The notes beneath the pieces were generated by a model that was not told the origin of the DNA, made no database searches, and worked only from the letters and a program-made list of their open reading frames with translations. This document shows, in pieces, positions 1 to 7,435 of a stretch of DNA of 64,000 nucleotides (within the stretch, counting starts at the first letter, position 1; each line of letters begins with the position of its first letter). The stretch spans positions 2,144,001 to 2,208,000 of the forward strand of contig NZ_CP076538.1 of the NCBI RefSeq assembly GCF_018885265.1, written 5' to 3'. This stretch comes from Amycolatopsis aidingensis. GTDB taxonomy: Bacteria > Actinomycetota > Actinomycetes > Mycobacteriales > Pseudonocardiaceae. The translations under genes were made by a program, and so were the position numbers.

Positions 1-1
1 C

Positions 2-1213
2 GACGCCACCGTCACCCTCTACACCGGCGACGCCACCGCCACCCTGGCCGGCCTGCCCGACGGCTCGGTGGACTGCGTGGTCACCAGCCCGCCCTACTGG
101 GGACTGCGCGACTACGACACCGCCCGGTGGACCGGCGGTGATCCCACCTGCACGCACCTCGCCGCGGCCGGACGTGGCCAGGTCTCGCAGCCCACACACC
201 ACACGCTCACCCATCCAGCAGCGGCAGCGCACCGCGAGGGAGCTGCCCAGCGCTGCCGGCGATGCGGAGCCCGCCGCGAGGACGACCAGCACGGCCTGGA
301 GGCCACCCCACAGGACTACATCGACCGACTGCGCGGCGTCTTCGGCGAACTGGCCCGCGTCCTGGCCGACACCGGGACCGTGTGGCTCAACCTCGGTGAC
401 TCCTACTCCGCCCAGCCCCCCGGCCGCACCGGCGAAGCGATGCGGGCCAGCACCCTGCACGGAGCCAGGGCGGCGGCACCGCTGCGGGAGTCCGTGCGCC
501 GCGCCGGGGTCCACCGCACCCGAACCGTGCCGCGGAAGAACCTCGTCGGCCTGCCCTGGCGCGTTGCCTTCGCGTTGCAGGCCGACGGCTGGATCATCCG
601 CAACGCCATCATCTGGCACAAACCCAACGCGATGCCCGAGTCCGTACGGGACCGGGTGTCCAACCGGTACGAGATGCTGTTCCTCCTGGCCAAACAGCCG
701 AAGTACTACTTCGACCTCGACGCGATCCGTGAACCCCTCACCCGCCCCGAAGCGCTCGCCGAGGGCATCGTCATCGGCGGCGCCCACAAAGGACGCCGCG
801 CAGGCATCGAGGCCACCGCCCGCCGCCGCGGACATAGCGTCTACGGCAAATACCACCAGGCTGGCCACATGCCGGGCAAAGCCCACGGCCACGCGATGCG
901 ACCGACGGGCAGCCAGCACACCGCCGGGCACACCCGGGGCAAGAACCCCGGCGACGTTTGGTCCATCACCACCCGCCCCCTGCGGGAAGCCCACTTCGCC
1001 GCATTCCCGATCGACCTCCCGCTGCGATGCATCGCCGCCGGATGCCCCGAAGGCGGCGTCGTGCTCGACCCCTTCAGCGGGGCCGCCACCACCGGCCTCG
1101 CTGCCCGCCAGCTCGGCCGCTCCTACATCGGCATCGACCTGAACCCCGCGTTCCACGACATCGGGCTGCGCCGCCTCGGCCTCGACGACGTACACGACGG
1201 GAGGGCAGCGTGA
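2..1213 (+). CDS. Beta-class DNA methyltransferase 1 (5' partial)
   Basis: Site-specific DNA methyltransferase of the N4-cytosine/N6-adenine amino-methylating type, using S-adenosylmethionine. The frame is open from base 2 with no start in the window, and the residues before the GTG at 68 match the equivalent part of the next gene, so the true start lies upstream. The catalytic motif IV (TSPPYW) is near the N-terminus and the SAM-binding motif I (DPFSGAATTG) near the C-terminus; this IV-then-I order defines the beta class. Between them are a CxxC pair (RCRRCG, about nt 256-270) and an earlier Cys, a possible zinc ribbon. It overlaps the next methyltransferase start by 4 bases. No restriction endonuclease is visible, so it may be an orphan or anti-restriction enzyme of the mobile element. 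Target sequence unknown. Confidence 0.85.
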   Translation, partial: DATVTLYTGDATATLAGLPDGSVDCVVTSPPYWGLRDYDTARWTGGDPTCTHLAAAGRGQVSQPTHHTLTHPAAAAHREGAAQRCRRCGARREDDQHGLEATPQDYIDRLRGVFGELARVLADTGTVWLNLGDSYSAQPPGRTGEAMRASTLHGARAAAPLRESVRRAGVHRTRTVPRKNLVGLPWRVAFALQADGWIIRNAIIWHKPNAMPESVRDRVSNRYEMLFLLAKQPKYYFDLDAIREPLTRPEALAEGIVIGGAHKGRRAGIEATARRRGHSVYGKYHQAGHMPGKAHGHAMRPTGSQHTAGHTRGKNPGDVWSITTRPLREAHFAAFPIDLPLRCIAAGCPEGGVVLDPFSGAATTGLAARQLGRSYIGIDLNPAFHDIGLRRLGLDDVHDGRAA

Positions 1214-2286
1214 ACACCCCGTCCCGTGTGGCACGGCAGCTCACCACCTCGCTGTATCACCACAGCGACGGACTGACCCTCTATGCCACCGATGCGGAGA
1301 CGGGGGTGGCCGATCTGCCCGACGCGTCCGTGGACTGCCTGGTGACCAGCCCGCCCTACTGGCGCCTGCGCGACTACGCGCCCTACACCCCGACCGGAGA
1401 ATGCCCGAGGTGCCGGCACCGCCCAGCCGGCGCTGATCACCACACCGAGGCCCAGGGCAAGCAGCGCCGGTGCCGGGACTGCGGTGCCTGGGGTGACCAT
1501 CCGCAGATCGGGCTGGAGCCGACCGCGCAGGACTACATCGCCCGGCTGCGCGGCGTGTTCGCCGCCGCGCGCCGGGTGCTCACCCCGCGGGCCACGGTGT
1601 GGGTCAACCTCGGCGACAGCTACTCCACCAACTCCGACGGCTACCGATGCACCCAGCCCGGCCAGGCCGGGCAACCCCGCTACCGGCCGCGCGCGGACGT
1701 GCCGCACAAGAACCTGCTCGGCCTGCCCTGGCGCGTCGCGCTCGCGCTGCAGGACGACGGCTGGATCCTGCGCTCGGCCATCGTCTGGCACAAACCGCAC
1801 ACCACCCCCACCCCGATCCGCGATCGGCTCGCCACCCGTCACGAGATGCTGTTCCTGTTCGTCACCCACCCCGACTACCACTTCGACCTCGACCCGATCC
1901 GCCAGCCCTACACCGGCGACCGTGCCCTGTCCCGCAGGGCGCACCACGGCGGGAACAAACCCCACACCGTCCGCGGTACCTGGCCCCGCACACCCGCTCA
2001 TGCCCGGCGCGGGCGCAACCCCGGCAACGTGTGGACCATCCCGCCGGACCGATCCCGCGCCGGCCACCCCGCGCCCTCACCGCTGGAGATCCCGCGCCGC
2101 TGCATCGCCGCTGGATGCCCCGACGGCGGGCACGTGCTCGACCCGTTCAGCGGCAGCGGCACCACCGGCCTCGCGGCGCGCAGGCTCGGGCGGCGCTTCA
2201 CCGGTATCGACACGAATCCGCGCTATCACCGACTCGCACTCCGCCGCCTCGGGGTCGCTGGTGGCCGTCCGAGGCCGGGGTGCTGA
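1210..2286 (+). CDS. Beta-class DNA methyltransferase 2
   Basis: Second of three tandem SAM-dependent DNA methyltransferases, 358 aa from the GTG at 1210, which overlaps the stop of gene 1 (GTGA). The frame is open further upstream, but that part is a shadow of gene 1. TSPPYW (motif IV) lies near residue 47 and DPFSGSGTTG (motif I) near residue 312. A CPRC and a CRDCG pair follow motif IV, resembling a zinc ribbon and matching gene 1. The block around HKNLLGLPWR and the region ending in FDLDPIRQP are shared with gene 1, showing the two are duplicates that diverged. Probable role: modification of element or host DNA; base specificity cannot be read from the sequence. Confidence 0.85.
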   Translation: MNTPSRVARQLTTSLYHHSDGLTLYATDAETGVADLPDASVDCLVTSPPYWRLRDYAPYTPTGECPRCRHRPAGADHHTEAQGKQRRCRDCGAWGDHPQIGLEPTAQDYIARLRGVFAAARRVLTPRATVWVNLGDSYSTNSDGYRCTQPGQAGQPRYRPRADVPHKNLLGLPWRVALALQDDGWILRSAIVWHKPHTTPTPIRDRLATRHEMLFLFVTHPDYHFDLDPIRQPYTGDRALSRRAHHGGNKPHTVRGTWPRTPAHARRGRNPGNVWTIPPDRSRAGHPAPSPLEIPRRCIAAGCPDGGHVLDPFSGSGTTGLAARRLGRRFTGIDTNPRYHRLALRRLGVAGGRPRPGC

Positions 2287-2288
2287 CC

Positions 2289-3128
2289 ATGGCGGGCAGG
2301 ACGGGACACACAGATCCGCCGGTGAGGCTGTGTGTGGGTGACGCAGCCGAGGTCCTTGCGGGAATGCCCGCGGACTCGGTGGATTGTGTGGTGACCTCGC
2401 CGCCGTACTGGGGTTTGCGTGATTACCGCATCACGGGCCAGTACGGTGTCGAGCCCACGATCGGGGGCTACGCTCGTGTCCTCAGCACCGTGTTCGACCA
2501 GGTGGCCCGTGTTCTGAAGCCTGCCGGAACGGTGTGGTTGAACCTGGGCGACAGTTTCGGCGGATCGTGGGGCAACTACATCGCGCCGGGCTCGACCGCT
2601 CGCACAGCGACCGAGCGTGCCACTCTTCCGCATGGTGTGCACCGTCCACCCCAGACCGGTCGACGTGCCAAAGACCTGCTCGGAGTTCCGTGGCGGGTCG
2701 TTCTTGCGCTGCAGGCACGTGGCTGGTTGCTGCGCAACGCCGTCGTATGGATGAAACCCAACGCACGGCCAGAAAGTGTGCAGGATCGCCTCAGCGGCAA
2801 GTACGAATGGGTGTTCCTGCTCGCCCGCGACGACGATCACTGGTTTCTGTCCACCAGCGACACGATCATGTCGGGTGAGGTGTGGGTTGTGGCGGCCGAC
2901 CGCGCGCGCAGCGGCCACCGGGCCGCCGGGACCGTGGAGATCGCGCGTCGCTGCGTCCGGTATGGCTGCCCGCCCGGTGGGGTCGTGCTCGACCCGTTCT
3001 CCGGCAGCGGGACCACCGGAGTCGCCGCACTCGAGTCCGGCCGCCGGTACGTGGGGATCGATCTCGACCCGGGCTGCCAGGCGCTTGCGTGGTGCCGACT
3101 TACCGGATGGGGGAGGCGGCATGGATGA
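2289..3128 (+). CDS. Beta-class DNA methyltransferase 3
   Basis: Third tandem methyltransferase, 279 aa from the ATG at 2289; a GTG at 2280 in the same frame is an alternative. It keeps TSPPYWGLRDY (motif IV) and DPFSGSGTTG (motif I) but is shorter and has lost the Cys-rich insertion that follows motif IV in the other two. Its central target-recognition part also differs (EWVFLLARDDDHWF), so it probably recognises another site. Base composition is visibly less C-biased at third positions at its start than in genes 1 and 2, which suggests a different history. It overlaps the following small HTH gene by 8 bases and belongs to the same transcription unit. Confidence 0.84.
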   Translation: MAGRTGHTDPPVRLCVGDAAEVLAGMPADSVDCVVTSPPYWGLRDYRITGQYGVEPTIGGYARVLSTVFDQVARVLKPAGTVWLNLGDSFGGSWGNYIAPGSTARTATERATLPHGVHRPPQTGRRAKDLLGVPWRVVLALQARGWLLRNAVVWMKPNARPESVQDRLSGKYEWVFLLARDDDHWFLSTSDTIMSGEVWVVAADRARSGHRAAGTVEIARRCVRYGCPPGGVVLDPFSGSGTTGVAALESGRRYVGIDLDPGCQALAWCRLTGWGRRHG

Positions 3129-3360
3129 TCCCGTCGCCGGGCCACAGTTGTCGCTGGCTGACCTTGCTGCGCTGCCTGCGGTGGTGGACCTGCTGACCGC
3201 GGCACGGGCGTTACGGATCGGCCGTACCACGGCCTACGCCCTTGCGCGGGACGGCGCCTTCCCGTGCCCGGTGCTGCGGATCGGCCACGGCTATCGGGTC
3301 CCGACCGCCGGGTTGCTGCGCGTGCTCGGTCTCGACGTCGACGCGGCACCTCCGGCGTGA
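3121..3360 (+). CDS. Excisionase-like small HTH protein
   Basis: Predicted 79-aa DNA-binding protein starting at ATG 3121, inside the end of the third methyltransferase gene. A winged/AlpA-like helix-turn-helix is seen in the middle (residues about 25-60, around ALRIGRTTAYALARDG, followed by LRIGHGYRVPT), typical of excisionases or element regulators that sit just upstream of actinomycete integrases. Codon 31 (TTA at 3211) is rare in such genomes and could make expression depend on a late leucyl tRNA. Likely job: directing the integrase toward excision, or controlling it; inferred from position and fold. The gap to the integrase (3361-3446) holds a small hairpin at 3368-3383 (CTCGGG, loop CTTC, CCCGAG). 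Confidence 0.75.
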   Translation: MDDPVAGPQLSLADLAALPAVVDLLTAARALRIGRTTAYALARDGAFPCPVLRIGHGYRVPTAGLLRVLGLDVDAAPPA

Positions 3361-3446
3361 TCGGAGGCTCGGGCTTCCCCGAGAGGGGTCGGCAGCGCGA
3401 GTATCAGGAGACGATCGCTGGTAGTTGATGATGAAAGTGGGGAGTT

Positions 3447-5075
3447 GTGGCAGCCGCCCTCGGCTCAACGTTTCGCCGATGCTCGTGCCGTGACGAGCAG
3501 GGCAAGCCCTACGGACAGCAGTGCCCGAAACTGAAAAACGGCCGGCGCCACGGACAATGGGGATGGCGAATCGAGCTGCCCGCCGATAAACACGGTGAAC
3601 GTCGTCCGCGTCGCCGCGGCGGGTTCGCTACCCGCGACGATGCCCAGAACGAACTCGACCACGCACGTGAACTCCTGGCGCTTGCCGAAGACGATGATAC
3701 CGACACCGCGCGCAAGATCGGTGACGTCATCGCCAAGGCGCTCACGAACAAAGAACCGCTGCCGGATATCGACGTGATACGCCGGCTGGTGCGCGCCGAG
3801 GCACCGGCCCTGGAACACCCGCTCATGGACGAGGTGTTCGACGCCTTCCTCGACGGGAAGAAGGGCAAGATCGCGCACAACACGTGGCGCTCCTACGAAT
3901 CCCACATCCGGCTGTATCTACGGCCGCACCTCGCCCATATCCGGCGCGACAAGCTGCGGGTCGGGCACCTGGACGGCATGTTCGACGCGATCGTCGAGCA
4001 CAACGAACTGATCGGGCAGTACCGCGCCAGCGGCGACCCACGCAAGATCGCCGCCGTGAAGTATCAGCGGCCGGTCGGCCCCAGCTCGCTGGGCGCTATC
4101 CGCGACACCCTCCGCGCGACCCTCGCTCCCTCCGTGAAGCAGGGGCTCCTTCCGATCAACGTGGCCACCCTGGTGGAACTGCCGCCCGCCGAGCGGCCGA
4201 CACCCAAGGTGTGGACCCCGGAGCGGGTGCAGCGGTGGCGGGAAACCGGGGAGATCCCCGGCCCGGTCGTGGTATGGACACCCGAACTCACCGGCGAGTT
4301 CCTCGACCACATAGTCCACCACCCGTTGTATCCCCTGTTCCACTTGATAGCACACACCGGACTCCGGCGAGGCGAAGCCTGCGGACAACGCCGCTCCGAT
4401 ACCTACCTCGACGCCGCCGCGCTCGAGGTCGCCAACCAGATCGTGCAGTACGGATGGGACACCGCGCAGACACCGCCCAAGACCACCAACTCCGAAGGCC
4501 TGGTCGCGCTCGATGCGGACACCGTGCTCGTGTTGCGCGACCAGTGCGCGCGCCAAGACGAAGCCAAAGCCCGGCTCGGTGCCGACTGGGTCGACAGCGG
4601 CCTGCTATTCACCGAGCCAGACGGCAGCCCCCTGCACCCAGCAGATGTCACCAACACGTTCAAGCACCTCGTCGCCGAAGCCGGGCTGCCCCCGATCCGG
4701 CTGCACGACCTCCGCCACGGCGCCGCCACACTGTCCCTGGCGGCCGGTAACGACATGAAGGTAGTTCAGCACATGCTGCGGCACTCGTCGATCACAATCA
4801 CCATGGACACCTACACCAACGTGCTGCCACAAGTCGCGCAGGCCGCCGCGGAAGCCACCGCCAAGATCATCCCGCGTCGCACCCCACGCACGCTCGGGCT
4901 CCCCTCGGGCACCCAGGAGACCGCAATGGACAGTCAACCCGGCGACGAAAAGGCCCTAGAAAGCAAAAAACCGCAGGTCAACAACGATGCTGACCTGCGG
5001 TTAAAGGGTGCGCCATCAGGGACTCGAACCCCGAACCCGCTGGTTAAGAGCCAGCTGCTCTGCCGATTGAGCTAA
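3447..5075 (+). CDS. int: Tyrosine site-specific integrase
   Basis: Tyrosine recombinase of 542 aa that integrates and excises the element. The GTG at 3447 is chosen because the residues after it (STFRRCSCRD..GQQCPKL) match the usual N-terminus of actinomycete element integrases. The core-binding domain covers about residues 120-260. The catalytic part shows HTGLRRGE near residue 300 (first Arg), HDLRHG near 419 (second Arg), a His in MLRHSS near 444 and the nucleophile Tyr456 (DTYTNV). The C-terminal tail of about 85 residues is long; its last 20 or so are encoded by the antisense of the tRNA-Lys gene at 5009-5075, so the attachment site lies inside the coding frame and the tail should change when the element is excised. 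A second rare TTA codon occurs at 5001. Confidence 0.92.
   Translation: MAAALGSTFRRCSCRDEQGKPYGQQCPKLKNGRRHGQWGWRIELPADKHGERRPRRRGGFATRDDAQNELDHARELLALAEDDDTDTARKIGDVIAKALTNKEPLPDIDVIRRLVRAEAPALEHPLMDEVFDAFLDGKKGKIAHNTWRSYESHIRLYLRPHLAHIRRDKLRVGHLDGMFDAIVEHNELIGQYRASGDPRKIAAVKYQRPVGPSSLGAIRDTLRATLAPSVKQGLLPINVATLVELPPAERPTPKVWTPERVQRWRETGEIPGPVVVWTPELTGEFLDHIVHHPLYPLFHLIAHTGLRRGEACGQRRSDTYLDAAALEVANQIVQYGWDTAQTPPKTTNSEGLVALDADTVLVLRDQCARQDEAKARLGADWVDSGLLFTEPDGSPLHPADVTNTFKHLVAEAGLPPIRLHDLRHGAATLSLAAGNDMKVVQHMLRHSSITITMDTYTNVLPQVAQAAAEATAKIIPRRTPRTLGLPSGTQETAMDSQPGDEKALESKKPQVNNDADLRLKGAPSGTRTPNPLVKSQLLCRLS
4965..5000 (-). terminator. Rho-independent terminator after tRNA-Lys
   Basis: A perfect 10-bp inverted repeat (CCGCAGGTCA at 4971-4980, TGACCTGCGG at 4991-5000, 10-nt loop). 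Read on the minus strand it is followed directly by six T (4970-4965). It lies 8 bases past the 3' end of the tRNA-Lys gene and is therefore placed to end that transcript. It is also inside the integrase frame. Confidence 0.85.
5009..5075. other. attR: Probable element attachment site in tRNA-Lys
   Basis: The integrase gene is adjacent to, and overlaps, the 3' part of tRNA-Lys, the classic layout for actinomycete integrative elements whose core site is the 3' end of a tRNA gene. The matching direct repeat at the other end would lie left of the window, so the core boundaries are not known; the coordinates give only the integrase/tRNA overlap. The label right end is by convention here. Confidence 0.55.
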
Positions 5076-5081
5076 TGGCGC
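5009..5081 (-). tRNA. tRNA-Lys (anticodon CTT)
   Basis: Folded by hand from the minus strand: acceptor GCGCCAT/ATGGCGC with discriminator A, D-stem GCTC/GAGC, anticodon stem GCTGG/CCAGC with loop CTCTTAA (anticodon CTT, reads AAG), T-arm CGGGG-TTCGAGT-CCCTG. 73 nt, no encoded CCA. It is the host integration target of the element on its 3' side. Confidence 0.95.
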
Positions 5082-5259
5082 TGAGGTGCTCCGGAGAACT
5101 CCCCGGCAACGACGTAAACGTTAGCACAGGGGTCCGGAGGGCCCATGCGGTGCCCCCTCCAGGGCGTGTGTTGCGAGTTGATCGCACTGGCCCATGGCGT
5201 TCGGCCGTTCGGGCACACTGGGGCGCGAATGGCATGTTCGACACGAAACGGTGGTTTTC

Positions 5260-6468
5260 ATGACGAGTCGGGGCGGAATGAGCCGGCGTTTGGGGGTTCG
5301 GTTGTCGCTGCTGCTGGCGGGTGGCCTGCTGGTGGCGGGGTGCACATCCTCGCCGAGCGAGCCCGCCGCGGAGGAGCAGGAGCAGCGGGAGACCACGCCG
5401 CAGCCCGAGCCCGCCTCCTTGGTGCTGGAGCCGGCCGAGGGGGCCGACAGCTTCGCGCCGGGCAAGCCGGTCACGGTCACCGTACGCAATGGAGAGATTA
5501 CCGAGGCCAAGATCACCAGCGCGGACGGCACGCTGGTCGAGGGCGAGGTGAGCGAAGACGGCACCACCTGGAAGGCGGGGGAGAAGCTCGGGTACGGCAA
5601 GACCTACACGCTGACGGCTTCGGCGGTCGGCGCCGACGGTGCGTCCGTCACCGAGTCCTCCACCTTCACCACCGCCACACCGGACCGGACGGTCAACGTC
5701 TCGATCAACGTGCGGGACGGGGAGACGGTGGGGGTCGGCATGCCGGTGATCTTCCGGTTCTCCGGTGACATCTCCGACAAGGAGGCCGCTGAGCAGGCGC
5801 TCCGGATCACGGCCGAGCCGGAGACCGAGGGTGCGTTCCACTGGTTCAGTGACCAGTGGGTGACCTGGCGGCCGAAGGACTACTGGAAGAGCGGCACCAC
5901 GGTCTCGGTGCGGGCCGGGATCTACGGCATCGACCTCGGCGGTGGCACCTTCGGCCGGGAGGACAAGGCCGTGGACATGACGATCGGGGACAAGCTGGTG
6001 GCGGTCGCCGACGGCGGCTCGCACCAGCTGACCGTGTCGATCAACGACAAGCAGGTCAAGAAGATGCCCATCTCCATGGGCAAGCCCTCGAGCCCCACTC
6101 CGGCGGGGACCTACACGGTGATGAGCGAGCACAACGGCTACACCATGGACTCCAGCACCTATGGGGTCCCGGTCGAGGACTCGGCAGGCTACCGCCTCTG
6201 GGTGAAGTACGCGGTGCGGATGTCCAACAGCGGCATCTTCTACCACTCGGCCCCGTGGTCGGTCGGCGATCAGGGCAACCGCAACGTCAGCCACGGCTGC
6301 ATCAACCTGGCCACCCAGAACGCGGCCTGGCTGATGGAGAAGTCGCGCCGCGGCGACATCGTCGAGGTGCGCAACAGCGGCGGTCAGGAACTGGAACCGA
6401 CCGACGGCTGGAGCGTCTGGCAGATGCCGTGGGACGAGTGGAAGACCGGGGGCAAGAAGAGCAACTGA
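5260..6468 (+). CDS. L,D-transpeptidase lipoprotein, LdtMt2-like
   Basis: Cell-wall enzyme that makes 3-3 peptidoglycan cross-links, anchored to the outer face of the membrane. From ATG 5260 it is 402 aa; ATG 5278 is also possible (GGGGCGGA just upstream), and an ATG at 5194 would put 22 extra residues before the signal. A lipoprotein signal ends in the lipobox LVAG-Cys28. Two Ig-like domains follow (about residues 60-140 and 145-245), then the YkuD catalytic domain (about 250-375) with His in FYHSAPW and the catalytic Cys347 in the SHGCINL motif. Length and domain order match LdtMt2-type enzymes. A strong terminator follows at 6480. Confidence 0.93.
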   Translation: MTSRGGMSRRLGVRLSLLLAGGLLVAGCTSSPSEPAAEEQEQRETTPQPEPASLVLEPAEGADSFAPGKPVTVTVRNGEITEAKITSADGTLVEGEVSEDGTTWKAGEKLGYGKTYTLTASAVGADGASVTESSTFTTATPDRTVNVSINVRDGETVGVGMPVIFRFSGDISDKEAAEQALRITAEPETEGAFHWFSDQWVTWRPKDYWKSGTTVSVRAGIYGIDLGGGTFGREDKAVDMTIGDKLVAVADGGSHQLTVSINDKQVKKMPISMGKPSSPTPAGTYTVMSEHNGYTMDSSTYGVPVEDSAGYRLWVKYAVRMSNSGIFYHSAPWSVGDQGNRNVSHGCINLATQNAAWLMEKSRRGDIVEVRNSGGQELEPTDGWSVWQMPWDEWKTGGKKSN

Positions 6469-6479
6469 CCTCAACCACG

Positions 6480-6513
6480 AAATCCCCGGTCACGGAGCCG
6501 TGACCGGGGATTT
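6480..6513. terminator. Bidirectional terminator
   Basis: A perfect 16-bp inverted repeat, AAATCCCCGGTCACGG at 6480-6495 and its complement at 6498-6513, with only two central bases and an A/T edge on both sides. It follows the L,D-transpeptidase stop by 11 bases and also faces the 3' end of tRNA-His, so it can end transcripts from both directions. Confidence 0.85.
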
Positions 6514-6529
6514 CGCGATAGTGGACTGG

Positions 6530-6603
6530 GGTGAGTGACGGGACTTGAACCCGCGACTTCCTGGACCACAACCAGGTGCTCTACCAACTGAGCTACACCC
6601 ACC
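6530..6603 (-). tRNA. tRNA-His (anticodon GTG)
   Basis: Minus-strand cloverleaf: acceptor GTGGGTG/CACTCAC with one G-T pair, D-stem GCTC/GAGC, anticodon stem CCTGG/CCAGG with loop TTGTGGT (anticodon GTG), T-arm CGGGT-TCAA-CCCG region. The base before position 1 is G (6603) and position 73 is C (6530), the extra G-1:C73 pair that identifies tRNA-His. No encoded CCA. Confidence 0.95.
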
Positions 6604-6677
6604 AAGTGCCCGGTACTCCGTACCTTGGCTGGAACATCGTAGCGTGCCCGCCGGGCGGGCCCACAGCGGGTTCCTTC

Positions 6678-7310
6678 TCAGCCCTCCGGCGGCCCGGCTG
6701 GCCGCTCGCCGGCACCGTCCAGGATCTCCGCGGCCGCCGCGCGGGCCTGCTCGGTGCTCGGGCCGGGCTGCGGCACGAACGCGGTGGTGCGGTAGTACGC
6801 CAGCTCGCCGATCGACTCCTTGATGTCGGCCAGCGCCCGGTGTGCGAGGCCCTTCTCCGGCTTGGCGTAGTAGATCCGCGGGTACCAGCGCCGGACCAGC
6901 TCCTTCACCGAGGACACATCGACCATCCGGTAGTGCAGGTGGGCGTCCAGTGCGGGCATGTCGCGGGCGATGAACCCCCGGTCGGTGGCGATCGAGTTCC
7001 CGGCCAGCGGCGCCGACTGCGCATCCGGGACGTGCTCGCGAACGTAGTCGAGCACCCGTTTCTCGGCCTCGGCGAGGCCGACCTCGGACCGGCGCACCTC
7101 CTCGGTGAGCCCCGAGCGCGCATGCATCTCGCGCACCACCTCGGGCATGTTCGCCAGTGCCTCGTCGTCGGCGTGGATGACGACGTCGAGCCCTTCACCG
7201 AGTACGTTCAGCTCCGCGTCGGTCACCAGCACCGCGATCTCGATCAGGGCGTCGTTGACGAGGTCCAGCCCGGTCATCTCGCAGTCGATCCAGACAAGGT
7301 GATCGTTCAC
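6678..7310 (-). CDS. orn: Oligoribonuclease
   Basis: 3'-5' exoribonuclease that turns short RNA oligomers and pGpG into mononucleotides in the cytoplasm. 210 aa from GTG at 7310. The DEDDh exonuclease signature is visible: [10 protein letters not shown] at residues 7-16 (first Asp and Glu), [10 protein letters not shown] near 107-116, and [10 protein letters not shown] near 160 (final His and Asp). Length is normal for Orn apart from a proline-rich C-terminal tail. It is transcribed alone, away from tRNA-His. Since pGpG is the product of c-di-GMP breakdown, it links functionally to the GGDEF protein encoded at 42111-43064 (inference). Confidence 0.95.
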   Translation of the reverse strand: MNDHLVWIDCEMTGLDLVNDALIEIAVLVTDAELNVLGEGLDVVIHADDEALANMPEVVREMHARSGLTEEVRRSEVGLAEAEKRVLDYVREHVPDAQSAPLAGNSIATDRGFIARDMPALDAHLHYRMVDVSSVKELVRRWYPRIYYAKPEKGLAHRALADIKESIGELAYYRTTAFVPQPGPSTEQARAAAAEILDGAGERPAGPPEG

Positions 7311-7345
7311 CCTGGCACCCTAACCTCCTGCCCGCCGGAGTGCGC

Positions 7346-7420
7346 TGAACGTGGCGTTCCGGACGTCAGGTGTAGCGAACGGACCGTTTGAGACGTCTGA
7401 CGTCTCGATAGCCACGTTCA
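7346..7420. repeat. 75-bp intergenic inverted repeat, copy A
   Basis: Begins TGAACGTGGC and ends GCCACGTTCA, with inner arms GACGTCAG/CTGACGTC and CGAAC/CGTTTG. The same element, also exactly 75 bp, occurs at 44208 and 53050. This copy starts 15 bases after the stop of the minus-strand protease gene and is upstream of orn. The structure fits a folded RNA at transcript ends or a non-autonomous mobile palindrome; function unknown. Confidence 0.85.
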
Positions 7421-7435
7421 GGGCGGTAGGGGCGG

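Noticed and set aside
1599..2288. N-terminal extension of methyltransferase 3
   Set aside because: It overlaps methyltransferase 2 in another frame, is Pro/Arg-rich, and the family sequence begins at about 2289.
1..5075. Restriction-modification system
   Set aside because: Three methyltransferases but no nuclease gene or motif in the visible part of the element.
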